Below are positions 24,027 through 30,945 of a stretch of DNA of 64,000 nt, one piece after another. Location: NCBI GenBank assembly GCA_963668445.1, contig OY764335.1:806001-870000 (forward strand). Reading direction: 5' to 3'. Every line of letters starts with the position of its first letter. Position 1 is the stretch's first letter. The notes beneath the pieces are model-generated. The model ran no database searches, had not been told where the DNA came from, and saw nothing but the letters and a program-made list of their open reading frames with translations. The position numbers and the translations under genes are program-made. The stretch comes from Poriferisulfidus sp963668445. Lineage in GTDB: Bacteria > Pseudomonadota > Gammaproteobacteria > Poriferisulfidales > Poriferisulfidaceae.

Positions 24027-25607
24027 TCAGTCGAACCAGTGCACGATGCCGAGGGCGAACATTTCGATTTCGCTTCCAGCCGTGCCCAGGCCCGAGCCCG
24101 AAATGCCCTGGCCGTAGGTGCCGTTGTCGTCGTTGTCGACTTCGGAATAGGTCAGGCGCAGCTCCGTGCCGGCCGGCATGGTGTAGAACAGCCCGACGTT
24201 CCATGCGTCCGCGGCCGTATCCTGCCAGTCGCCCATGGCACCGCTGCCGGACACTTCCAGGTCGTCCGCGTCCATGTACGAGAAGCGGAGGTCCACCGGG
24301 CCGCCGAACTTGACCTTGCCCGACACCATCCAGGCATCGCGCTCGACCTTGATGTTGCCGTTCATGCTGGCCCAGTCGCGAGAGCTCTGATGTATCGCAT
24401 CATAGCCCTTGATAAGGGCTTTCTGCGCATCGGTACGATCGGTATCAGGTGTGCCTTTGGCTGCGTCATATGCAGTTTTCAAAGCAGTGTTGTCAGCATC
24501 CGAAAGCGCCATGTCGTTGTTGTTGCCGAGATCCAACCCTATGCCATGATCGCTGCTAGTAAGATCGGGAGCATTATCATCTGTAGTGGCTCCGGCAAGC
24601 GCAACGCCGAAGGCCGTACGGACCGAGCCGGCGGTCGCCGGAGCATTCATGCCGTAGGACATGCTGTTTCCGTAGCCGAACGCGTCCATCGCCGTGTCGA
24701 AGTTGGTCACGTTGTTGAACTCGTACTCCAGGTCTTCCCACATGGCCGAGATCTGCACGCTCACGCCGTCGCCCATGTCCATGATGTAGCGGCCCGCGAG
24801 GCGGAAGCTCTCCGCGTCGGAGGAGGCCATCTCGCCGACCGACACCGCCGACCAGTCCTCATGGTCCTGCCACGTCACCGCCAGCCACAGCGGGCCGTTG
24901 GTGTACGCCAGGCTCGACGAGCGGATGATCGGGTCGATCTCGCCGCCGCCCCGCGGCGCCTTCTTCTCGTCGCGGTTGCCGGCCGTCCACGCGAACCGGA
25001 ACACGAACCCGTTCCAGTCCGGCGACCAGTACTGGATGATGTTCTCCTGGCGCCGGTTGAAGCCCGTGTCGTAGCCTCCGCCCGCATAGTTGAACTCGGC
25101 CCCGTCGAAGCCAGTGGCCGGGGTCGAGGCCGAAGCCTGCTGGTCGAAGTCGCCGGTGTTGTAGAAGATCGTGTTCGCGCCCACCGAGCCCATGATGCTG
25201 GTGTGCGAGTCCGCGCCCGCGTCGTAGAACGGGTCCACCCACTGCGCCACGCCCTCGTTGTAGGGCAGCAGCCAGGTGGCCAGCATGATCTCGCCCGCCA
25301 TCGGGTGCTTCAGGCCGATCTTCGAGTTGCGGTTGCACCAGCCGGTGCCGCCCGCGAAGTGGTTGTAGTAGGTGAACTGCTCGCACTGCAGGGTGACGTG
25401 GATGCCGTCCATGCCGGTGTCGACGCTGGCCCCGAAGCCGATGTTGCCCGCGTTCGACTGGATGCGGTCGTAGTTGCGGCCGTTCTCGTCCACGAACTCC
25501 CACGAGTGGTTCTGCCACCCGTACAGGTTGATCGTCTCGGCCTGGGCCGCCATCGGGGCCGCCGCCAGCGCGAGGACGATTAGAAATGGTACTTCCGCGC
25601 CATGCAA
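24027..25607 (-). CDS. Outer-membrane porin, copy 4
   Basis: 526 residues from TTG at 25607, again with the weak MHGAEVPF leader. The N-terminus matches copy 1 (ENGRNYDRIQ rather than IDGGRSFDRIQ) and the last 35 residues are the same as copy 1 (GTYGQGISGSGLGTAGSEIEMF, split here only by wording), while the first variable block is shorter (TPATGFDGAEF) and the long block (about 318-430) is its own, with a helix-like segment DNTALKTAYDAAKG. The combination shows mosaicism among the four genes. Divergent from toxin-antitoxin unit C; convergent neighbour is the HTH antitoxin promoter region. Confidence 0.85.
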   Translation of the reverse strand: MHGAEVPFLIVLALAAAPMAAQAETINLYGWQNHSWEFVDENGRNYDRIQSNAGNIGFGASVDTGMDGIHVTLQCEQFTYYNHFAGGTGWCNRNSKIGLKHPMAGEIMLATWLLPYNEGVAQWVDPFYDAGADSHTSIMGSVGANTIFYNTGDFDQQASASTPATGFDGAEFNYAGGGYDTGFNRRQENIIQYWSPDWNGFVFRFAWTAGNRDEKKAPRGGGEIDPIIRSSSLAYTNGPLWLAVTWQDHEDWSAVSVGEMASSDAESFRLAGRYIMDMGDGVSVQISAMWEDLEYEFNNVTNFDTAMDAFGYGNSMSYGMNAPATAGSVRTAFGVALAGATTDDNAPDLTSSDHGIGLDLGNNNDMALSDADNTALKTAYDAAKGTPDTDRTDAQKALIKGYDAIHQSSRDWASMNGNIKVERDAWMVSGKVKFGGPVDLRFSYMDADDLEVSGSGAMGDWQDTAADAWNVGLFYTMPAGTELRLTYSEVDNDDNGTYGQGISGSGLGTAGSEIEMFALGIVHWFD

Positions 25608-25620
25608 AAATGGCCGGAAT
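25580..25620 (+). repeat. Border repeat C-left with imperfect hairpin
   Basis: Identical to the 17218 element; overlaps the 5' end of porin copy 4 and precedes unit C. Confidence 0.85.
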
Positions 25621-25679
25621 CAATGGGGAAGGCCATTCATGAACCTGCGGGCAAACCTGTGCACAGAACCCGTGCAATA

Positions 25680-25709
25680 TTGTGGGCATGGCCGAGGGCA
25701 TGTTATAAT
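25680..25709 (+). promoter_or_regulatory. Promoter of toxin-antitoxin unit C
   Basis: TTGTGG-18-TATAAT as in units A and B. Confidence 0.62.
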
Positions 25710-25747
25710 CGCATGTCGTGCCCACACGATTCAAGCGGCATAGCAAA

Positions 25748-25990
25748 ATGGAATGGCAGGAATACATTCACAGCGACCCGGCCGTTCTGGCGGGGAAGCC
25801 TCTGATTCGCGGAACCCGGCTGTCCGCGGATTTCCTGCTTGGCCTGCTTGCAGAAGGATGGTCGCAACAGCGCATTCTAGAGAATTACCCGCAACTTTCT
25901 GCAGAAGCATTGCGGGCGCTGTTTGCCTTTGCGGCCACATGCACGAAGGAGGAGTTTGTTTATTCGCTTGACGACTATATGGCGCCGTGA
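25748..25990 (+). CDS. DUF433 antitoxin, unit C
   Basis: 80 residues, same protein as in units A and B, intact. Here it is followed by a damaged toxin, so it may persist as an orphan antitoxin able to act on toxins A and B. Confidence 0.88.
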   Translation: MEWQEYIHSDPAVLAGKPLIRGTRLSADFLLGLLAEGWSQQRILENYPQLSAEALRALFAFAATCTKEEFVYSLDDYMAP

Positions 25991-26352
25991 AGCTGCTGGC
26001 GGATGAAAACATTCCGCAGGCAAGCGTGCGGCAATTGCGAGAGGCCGGCCAAGACATCGTTTCCATCTCCGAAACGGACCCGGGCATTTCCGATGCGGGA
26101 GTCATGCAACGCGCACACGCGGAGCGCAGGGTCGTTGCCACGTTCGACCGGGATTTACGGAGAACTCGTATTCCGAAGAAGCCTGCCAGTCCCTGCCGGA
26201 GTCCTGTATTTGCGTTTCAAATTGGAGGATCCGTTGGATGTAGCCGTGTGCATTTCCAATCTTCTGGCCAGAAAATAGAGCTGGAAGGCTGGTTTACGGT
26301 AGCAGACCGCGACCAAGTTCGCCAACGGCGCTTGCCAGCAAGAAGCAACTGA
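25987..26352 (+). pseudogene. DUF5615 toxin, unit C, inactivated by paired frameshifts
   Basis: The frame is open for 121 codons, but compared with units A and B one T is inserted near 26156 and one A is lost near 26273. Between these points about 40 residues are read in the wrong frame (LRRTRIPKKPASPCRSPVF instead of YGELVFRRNLPVPAGVLYL), removing the conserved YGEL and the strand after it. The frame then returns to KIELEGWFTVADRD. The same interval also carries many base substitutions while its flanks are identical to A and B, so the patch seems to come from a more diverged relative. Most likely not a working toxin. Confidence 0.8.
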
Positions 26353-26417
26353 TAGAAAGATAGGGCATCAGAACACCCAATGCCGTGCATTTGGACCATA
26401 GGGAACCGGGGGGTTCG

Positions 26418-26433
26418 TTAGGAAAGGTGCTCC
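26418..26433 (+). repeat. Degraded border repeat C-right
   Basis: GGTTCG then TTAGGAAAGGTGCTCC resembles the TTAGAAATGGTACTTCC core and lies 838 bases after C-left, the same spacing as in units A and B. The hairpin part is lost. Confidence 0.45.
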
Positions 26434-26596
26434 CTTATCTGGTGCAACGCGAGGATGTTTTTGACCGCAAGCATCTTCGCTATGCCTGTGCCGGGTTTAT
26501 TTCTGTGCCGGGAATATCGGAGGGTTCTCGCATGCGGCAGAAGGCCCCACATTCGCTGCTACGTGCCAGGCAGGTGCCTTGCGGTTTAAAGGTCGG

Positions 26597-27267
26597 TCAG
26601 GGGTCTTGTTTCTCTTCCTTTGCTTCTTCTCTGCGCAGAACCTTTGACAGGGCGGCGGCGATGATGCCGGCCGGGACGGCTACGATGCCCAAACCGAACA
26701 TGAGCATCAAAAAGGTGAACAGTCGTCCGCCAAGGGTGACAGGCTCTACGCCGCCGGCAGCGGGCGTCAGGGTCGCAACCGCCCACCAAAGGCTGTGGAA
26801 AATAGACCGGCAATCCTCGACTTCGGGCTGGGCCTTGTGCTCGAAATGGTAGATTCCGGCGCCCGCCAGATAAATCAGCATCAGGATGGCCCCGACGAAG
26901 ACAAGTATTTCGGCCCGCGATTCCCGCAGCGCATCTCCAAAGCGGGCCATCGCCGTGCTGTATCTGGCAATCTTCAGGAGGCGGAAGATGCGGAACAGCC
27001 GAAAGATGCGCACGGCGCGCAAGTCGGCCTGCACGGGGAGCAGAAAGGCAGATAGAAAGGCAGAATGGCAATCAGGTCGAGAATGCCGTAGAAGCTGAAG
27101 ACATAGTCTGCTTTTCTAGGCGCAGCGAAGACGCGCAGGCCGTACTCCACGGTGAAGAGCACTGTGATCGTGGCTTCGAGCAGTCCAAATGCTCTTTGGG
27201 CTTCGAGTTTGCATGCGGGAGGGTGCCTATCTGCGGTTTGGTTTCCATATCGGGTTTTTTTAAGCAA
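26597..27267 (-). pseudogene. Broken voltage-gated-type ion channel gene
   Basis: Two minus-strand frames together encode most of a six-helix channel. The upstream frame (from 27267) has an S2-S3 part, LLEATITVLFTVEYGLRVFAAPR and FSFYGILDLIAILPFYL; a frameshift near 27045, in a short direct repeat of CTGCCTTTCTAT, moves the rest (RAVRIFRLFRIFRLLKIARY voltage-sensor-like S4, S5, pore and S6) into another frame ending at 26597. The first helix is missing. The pore reads LWWAVATLTPAAGGVEPVTLGG where a potassium channel would have TVGYGD. The downstream part could still be translated from an ATG at 27034, but as a whole this is a pseudogene. Confidence 0.75.
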
Positions 27268-27477
27268 GGGAAGGCGATACGGGAAGTGTCATTTCGTGTG
27301 GCGGATTATGGCATACGGAAGGCAATTTGGGGGTGTCTGCACACGCCCAGATGCGACGTGCAGGCCGTACAGTTTTATGGAATGCGTTCTGACGGCCATG
27401 TTTGCCTCGAGCGCGCCTCCTTCGTGCCTTAATGCCTGCGCGAACTATCGTTTGGCGGCGCAGGGCATGCGTCCGGG

Positions 27478-27888
27478 CTAGGCGCCCGAGATGTTCAAGT
27501 GCGGGATGCTCTCGGCAACAGCAGCTCGGACCAACTGGCCATCGAGGCTCGCAAGCGTCGCTTCATGGCGTTCCGCTAATTCCAAGTACATCGCATCATA
27601 GAAGGTCAGCATGTGCCGGCGGCCAAGTTGGTGCGCACGTCCCAAGCCGGGACGGTCGTCCGTACGTATGGGCAAGGCGCGTAGATAGTCGATGAAGCGT
27701 TCGGCATCCTCGGCAGTGCAGCGCCCGTATCGTTCCGACATGAGCAAACAGTTGCGCACTTCAAACTGCCATATCTGAGGGACCATGGCCTCGTCATGCT
27801 CCAACTGGGCTAAGGCCTCATCCGCACGAGGATCGGACTCATTCGAGAAGAGCCATACCATAACCACGGATGCGTCAAGCACCAGCAT
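27478..27888 (-). CDS. PIN-domain (VapC-like) toxin
   Basis: 136 residues from ATG at 27888. LVLDASVVMVWLFSNE has the first PIN Asp, VPQIWQFEVRNCLL the Glu, and MLTFYDAMYLELAERHEATLASLDGQL the conserved D-A-YLELA and later Asp, all typical of VapC RNases. It follows the Phd-like antitoxin by one base and belongs to the same operon. Confidence 0.9.
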   Translation of the reverse strand: MLVLDASVVMVWLFSNESDPRADEALAQLEHDEAMVPQIWQFEVRNCLLMSERYGRCTAEDAERFIDYLRALPIRTDDRPGLGRAHQLGRRHMLTFYDAMYLELAERHEATLASLDGQLVRAAVAESIPHLNISGA

Positions 27889-27889
27889 G

Positions 27890-28147
27890 TCAGTAGCGAT
27901 GCCCGGCGTGGCGCCACGCCAGCACCTCTTCCAGCGTGACATCGACCTTCGGCCAATCGGAGCAGGCACGTGCCGCTCGGAACCGAGCTACCGCGGCTTT
28001 CCGGGCTTCTTGGTCTTGCTTCTTTGAGGGGACGATGTGGGCGACAAGTCTGCCGTGGCGCGAGATCGAGACGGTTTCCCCGAGTTCGACTCTGCGCAGG
28101 AGTTCCGACAAGCGGGCTTTCGCCTCGGTTGCAGTAATCCGGACCAT
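27890..28147 (-). CDS. Phd/YefM-family antitoxin
   Basis: 85 residues. MVRITATEAKARLSELLRRVELGETVSISRHGRLVAHIVP is the standard Phd/YefM fold that binds operator DNA as a dimer; the remainder (WPKVDVTLEEVLAWRHAGHRY) is the toxin-wrapping tail. Pairs with the PIN toxin directly downstream. Confidence 0.92.
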   Translation of the reverse strand: MVRITATEAKARLSELLRRVELGETVSISRHGRLVAHIVPSKKQDQEARKAAVARFRAARACSDWPKVDVTLEEVLAWRHAGHRY

Positions 28148-28210
28148 TTTAAAACCAGTTATTCTGACCGGATAATTTTAGCATAGAAGCCGCTTTCTCT
28201 GCTGCTGACA

Positions 28211-28239
28211 TTGACATATAGGAATATTCATGATATGGT
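28211..28239 (+). promoter_or_regulatory. Strong promoter of vapBC, probably leaderless
   Basis: Consensus TTGACA (28211-28216), 17-base spacer, TATGGT (28234-28239). Transcription should start seven or so bases later, at or next to the ATG at 28247, which implies a leaderless mRNA; no ribosome binding site fits in the gap. Confidence 0.75.
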
Positions 28240-28246
28240 TTCCCAT

Positions 28247-28486
28247 ATGAAAACCACGCTCAATATTGATGCGACCGTGATGGGGCGGCTTCGAGAGGAA
28301 GCAGCGCGACGCGGAACCACCATGTCCGCCCTAGTGGAAGCGGGGCTTCGGCGCATTCTGGAACCTCGTGATGAGGGCCATCGTTCGTCGAGGGCGCCTA
28401 AGCAGCTGCCCGTCTGGAGGAGCGGCGGGTTTCGCGTTGACGTTGCCAATCGCGAGGAACTTTACCGGATTCTGGATGACAAGTAA
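28247..28486 (+). CDS. VapB-type ribbon-helix-helix antitoxin
   Basis: 79 residues. MKTTLNIDATVMGRLREEAARRGTTMSALVEAGLRRIL is a ribbon-helix-helix DNA-binding domain; the C-terminus (LPVWRSGGFRVDVANREELYRILDD) is the usual toxin-binding tail of VapB proteins. ATG at 28247 was chosen because the domain begins there and the promoter overlaps anything upstream. Its TAA abuts the GTG start of the toxin. Confidence 0.9.
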   Translation: MKTTLNIDATVMGRLREEAARRGTTMSALVEAGLRRILEPRDEGHRSSRAPKQLPVWRSGGFRVDVANREELYRILDDK

Positions 28487-28942
28487 GTGCTGGTTTTCGA
28501 CACGAATATCCTGATCTATGCGGCGGATCAAGATTCGCCGTTTCATGCCTCTTGCCGCGCCTGCCTCATGCAAGCTTATGAGGATCCGTCGCCGGCTTTC
28601 CTCACGTGGGGCATCTGCTACGAGTTTCTGCGTGTTACCACCCACGCCCACGTGATGGCTTCGCCTATGACGTCAAAGCGGGCATGGAGTTTTTTGGAGG
28701 TTCTGCTGGAACCGCCCGGATTTGATTTGCTGACGGCGACATCTCGCCATGCGTCGGTGTTGGCGCACACCTTGGAAGAATTGCCGGATGTGTGCGGCAA
28801 CCTGCATCACGACATGCATACGGCGGTCTTGATGCGCGAACATGGCATCAGCCGGATATGCACGCGCGATACGGATTTCCACCGGTTCCCGTTTCTCACG
28901 GTCATCGATCCTGTACGGCAAGGATTCTCGCATTCGGCCTGA
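28487..28942 (+). CDS. VapC-type PIN toxin
   Basis: 151 residues from GTG at 28487. LVFDTNILIYAADQDSPFH has the first catalytic Asp, LTWGICYEFLRV the Glu, HHDMHTAVLMREHGISRICTRDTDFHRFPFLTVIDP the remaining acidic residues. This is a VapC ribonuclease with the family's normal length. Its 3' end overlaps the 3' end of the convergent prmC by 41 bases. Confidence 0.9.
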   Translation: MLVFDTNILIYAADQDSPFHASCRACLMQAYEDPSPAFLTWGICYEFLRVTTHAHVMASPMTSKRAWSFLEVLLEPPGFDLLTATSRHASVLAHTLEELPDVCGNLHHDMHTAVLMREHGISRICTRDTDFHRFPFLTVIDPVRQGFSHSA

Positions 28943-29873
28943 TCGTTTGCGGGCGGGCGGGGAGCGCATTGATGTCTGCCTCTTGACCAGTCTTGTGCGC
29001 CGAATGCGGATTCGGTTTCCGCTGGACCCGGCTCGCGCAGATGGCGCGCGGCAGTCTGGCCAGATCGGCCAAGGCGCGCGTCCGCCCCCATCCGCAGCGT
29101 GCGACGATGCGCCGGCAAGCAGTCTGTTGATCCGCGCCGTGCTCCAGTAGTAGCCGGGTGCGGCGATGGGCGTGCCGGCGAGCCTGCTGCGCCAGAATGC
29201 GGAATGCTTGGGTGCCGCCGAGCGGCGCGACCAAGGCGCGGCGTGGTTCGCGGCGCAGGCCGGGCTCCAGCAGGCACGGGTCGTGCAGGGCGACGTACGG
29301 CGGGTTGGCGAGAATCAGGTCGTAGCGTCCGCCCGGCCAAGCTTGGCGCCAGTCGGCCCGTGCGAAGCGGACGTTCGGGATGCGCAGGCGCAGCGCGTTC
29401 GATTGCGCTAGGCGCACGGCCGTGCGGTCGAAGTCCAGACCGAGAATTCGGCAGTCGGGACGGGCTTGGGCGATGGCGAGCGCGATGGCGCCGGTGCCGG
29501 CGCCCCATTCGAGCACGCGGGCGCGCTTTGGCAGACCCTGCAGGGCCGTCTCCACCAGCAGTTCGGTTTCCGGGCGCGGCGCCAGCACGCGGGGGGTGAG
29601 CCGCAGCACGAGGTCCATGAAGCCGCTTTCGCCGCACAGGTGCGCCACGGAGCAACCGGCCTGCCGACGCTGGATCAGAGTTTGGCCGCGGGCCTTCTGG
29701 CTGGGGGCGAGCGTCCATTCCGGATGCGCTAAAAGCCAAGCTCGGGAGCGGTGCAAGGCGTGGCTCCAGAGCCATTCGGCATCCGCGGCGGGACTGGGGC
29801 TGCACGCGGCGAGCGCGGCGCGCGACGCACGCAGGGCCTGGCGCAGAGTGGCAGGTTCAGTCGCCGCCGTCAT
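28902..29873 (-). CDS. prmC: Release factor glutamine methyltransferase
   Basis: 323 residues. Methylates the GGQ glutamine of RF1/RF2 using SAM. LEWGAGTGAIALAIA is the SAM-binding motif and LILANPPYV the NPPY that holds the glutamine; PRVLAPRPETELLVE is the conserved substrate segment. The family typically ends soon after DLARLPR, whereas this one has about 40 extra residues (QRKPNPHSAHKTGQEADINALP onward, partly overlapping vapC on the other strand), suggesting that the original stop was lost when the toxin-antitoxin block arrived. Starts 17 bases inside prfA; operon hemA-prfA-prmC. Confidence 0.92.
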   Translation of the reverse strand: MTAATEPATLRQALRASRAALAACSPSPAADAEWLWSHALHRSRAWLLAHPEWTLAPSQKARGQTLIQRRQAGCSVAHLCGESGFMDLVLRLTPRVLAPRPETELLVETALQGLPKRARVLEWGAGTGAIALAIAQARPDCRILGLDFDRTAVRLAQSNALRLRIPNVRFARADWRQAWPGGRYDLILANPPYVALHDPCLLEPGLRREPRRALVAPLGGTQAFRILAQQARRHAHRRTRLLLEHGADQQTACRRIVARCGWGRTRALADLARLPRAICASRVQRKPNPHSAHKTGQEADINALPARPQTIRPNARILAVQDR

Positions 29874-30945
29874 GGTGCGCCATCTGCGCAGCCTGATGTT
29901 CGCGCTGCAGCGGTTCGATCACCGAATCGAGTTCGCCGTCGAGGATGTCGTGCAGCGTGTGCAGCGTCAGGCCGATGCGATGGTCGGTGACGCGGCTTTG
30001 CGGAAAGTTGTAGGTGCGGATGCGCTCGGAGCGGTCGCCGCTGCCGATCAGGCTGCGGCGCAGGCTGGTTTCCTGTTCGTTGCGCCGCCGCTGCTCCATA
30101 TCCAGCAGCCGGGCATGCAGGAGTGCCAGCGCCTGCTCCTTGTTGCGGTGCTGCGAGCGTTCGTTCTGGCATTCGACCACTAGGCCGGTGGGCAGATGCG
30201 TGATGCGGACGGCCGAATCGGTCTTGTTGAGATGCTGGCCGCCGGAGCCGGAGGCGCGGAATCGGTCGATGCGCAGGTCTTCCGACGACATCGTGATGCC
30301 GTCGACGGCATCGGCTTCGGGCAGCACTGCGACCGTGGCCGCGGACGTGTGAATCCGGCCTTGGGACTCGGTCTGCGGGATGCGTTGCACCCGATGGGTG
30401 CCGGATTCGAACTTGAGTTTGGCGTACACGTCCTGCCCGCAAATGCGGGCGACCGCCTCGCGAAAGCCGCCGCGGCCGCTCTCATGGTGGGCAAGGGGTT
30501 CGAGACGCCAGCCGCTGCGCTCCGCGTAGCGGCTGTACATGCGGAACAGGTCGCCGGCGAAGAGTGCTGCCTCCTCGCCGCCGGTACCGGCGCGAACCTC
30601 GAGGAACGCGTTGCATGAATCGTACGGATCGGACACGATGAGCAGTTGGTTGACGCGTTCTTCGAGGGTGCGGAGCCGCTGCTGCAGCTGCCGGCGCTCG
30701 TCGACGACCAGCGCCTGCATGGCGGCGTCGGGCTCGCCGTCCAGATCGGAAATCTCCTGGAGCTCCTGCCGGCAGCTGGCGTATTGCCGGTACTGCTCGA
30801 CGATCGGCGCCAGCCGCGCGAATTCTCCGGACAGGCTGCGGTAGCGCGATTGGTCGGCCAGCGTCGCCGGGTCGGACAGTTCCTGTTGCAGTTGGGCGTA
30901 GCGCTTGGCGGAGGTTTCCAGCCGGGCCCGCAGCGAGTCCCTCAT
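29857..30945 (-). CDS. prfA: Peptide chain release factor 1
   Basis: 362 residues from ATG at 30945. Recognises UAA and UAG and triggers peptide release. FRASGSGGQHLNKTDSAVRI has the catalytic GGQ; HRVQRIPQTESQGRIHTSA has the codon-reading PxT motif, here PQT where PAT or PVT is more common. N-terminal coiled-coil domain 1 and the acidic VRAGTGGEEAALFAGDLFRMY segment are complete. ATGA overlap with hemA upstream and 17-base overlap with prmC downstream. A much longer upstream extension of the frame runs antisense to nothing known and through hemA, and was rejected. Confidence 0.96.
   Translation of the reverse strand: MRDSLRARLETSAKRYAQLQQELSDPATLADQSRYRSLSGEFARLAPIVEQYRQYASCRQELQEISDLDGEPDAAMQALVVDERRQLQQRLRTLEERVNQLLIVSDPYDSCNAFLEVRAGTGGEEAALFAGDLFRMYSRYAERSGWRLEPLAHHESGRGGFREAVARICGQDVYAKLKFESGTHRVQRIPQTESQGRIHTSAATVAVLPEADAVDGITMSSEDLRIDRFRASGSGGQHLNKTDSAVRITHLPTGLVVECQNERSQHRNKEQALALLHARLLDMEQRRRNEQETSLRRSLIGSGDRSERIRTYNFPQSRVTDHRIGLTLHTLHDILDGELDSVIEPLQREHQAAQMAHHDGGD

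Noticed and set aside
13500..28900. Search for insertion sequences or transposases
   Set aside because: No transposase, integrase or recombinase gene was recognised, so the duplications cannot be ascribed to a known mobile element from this window.
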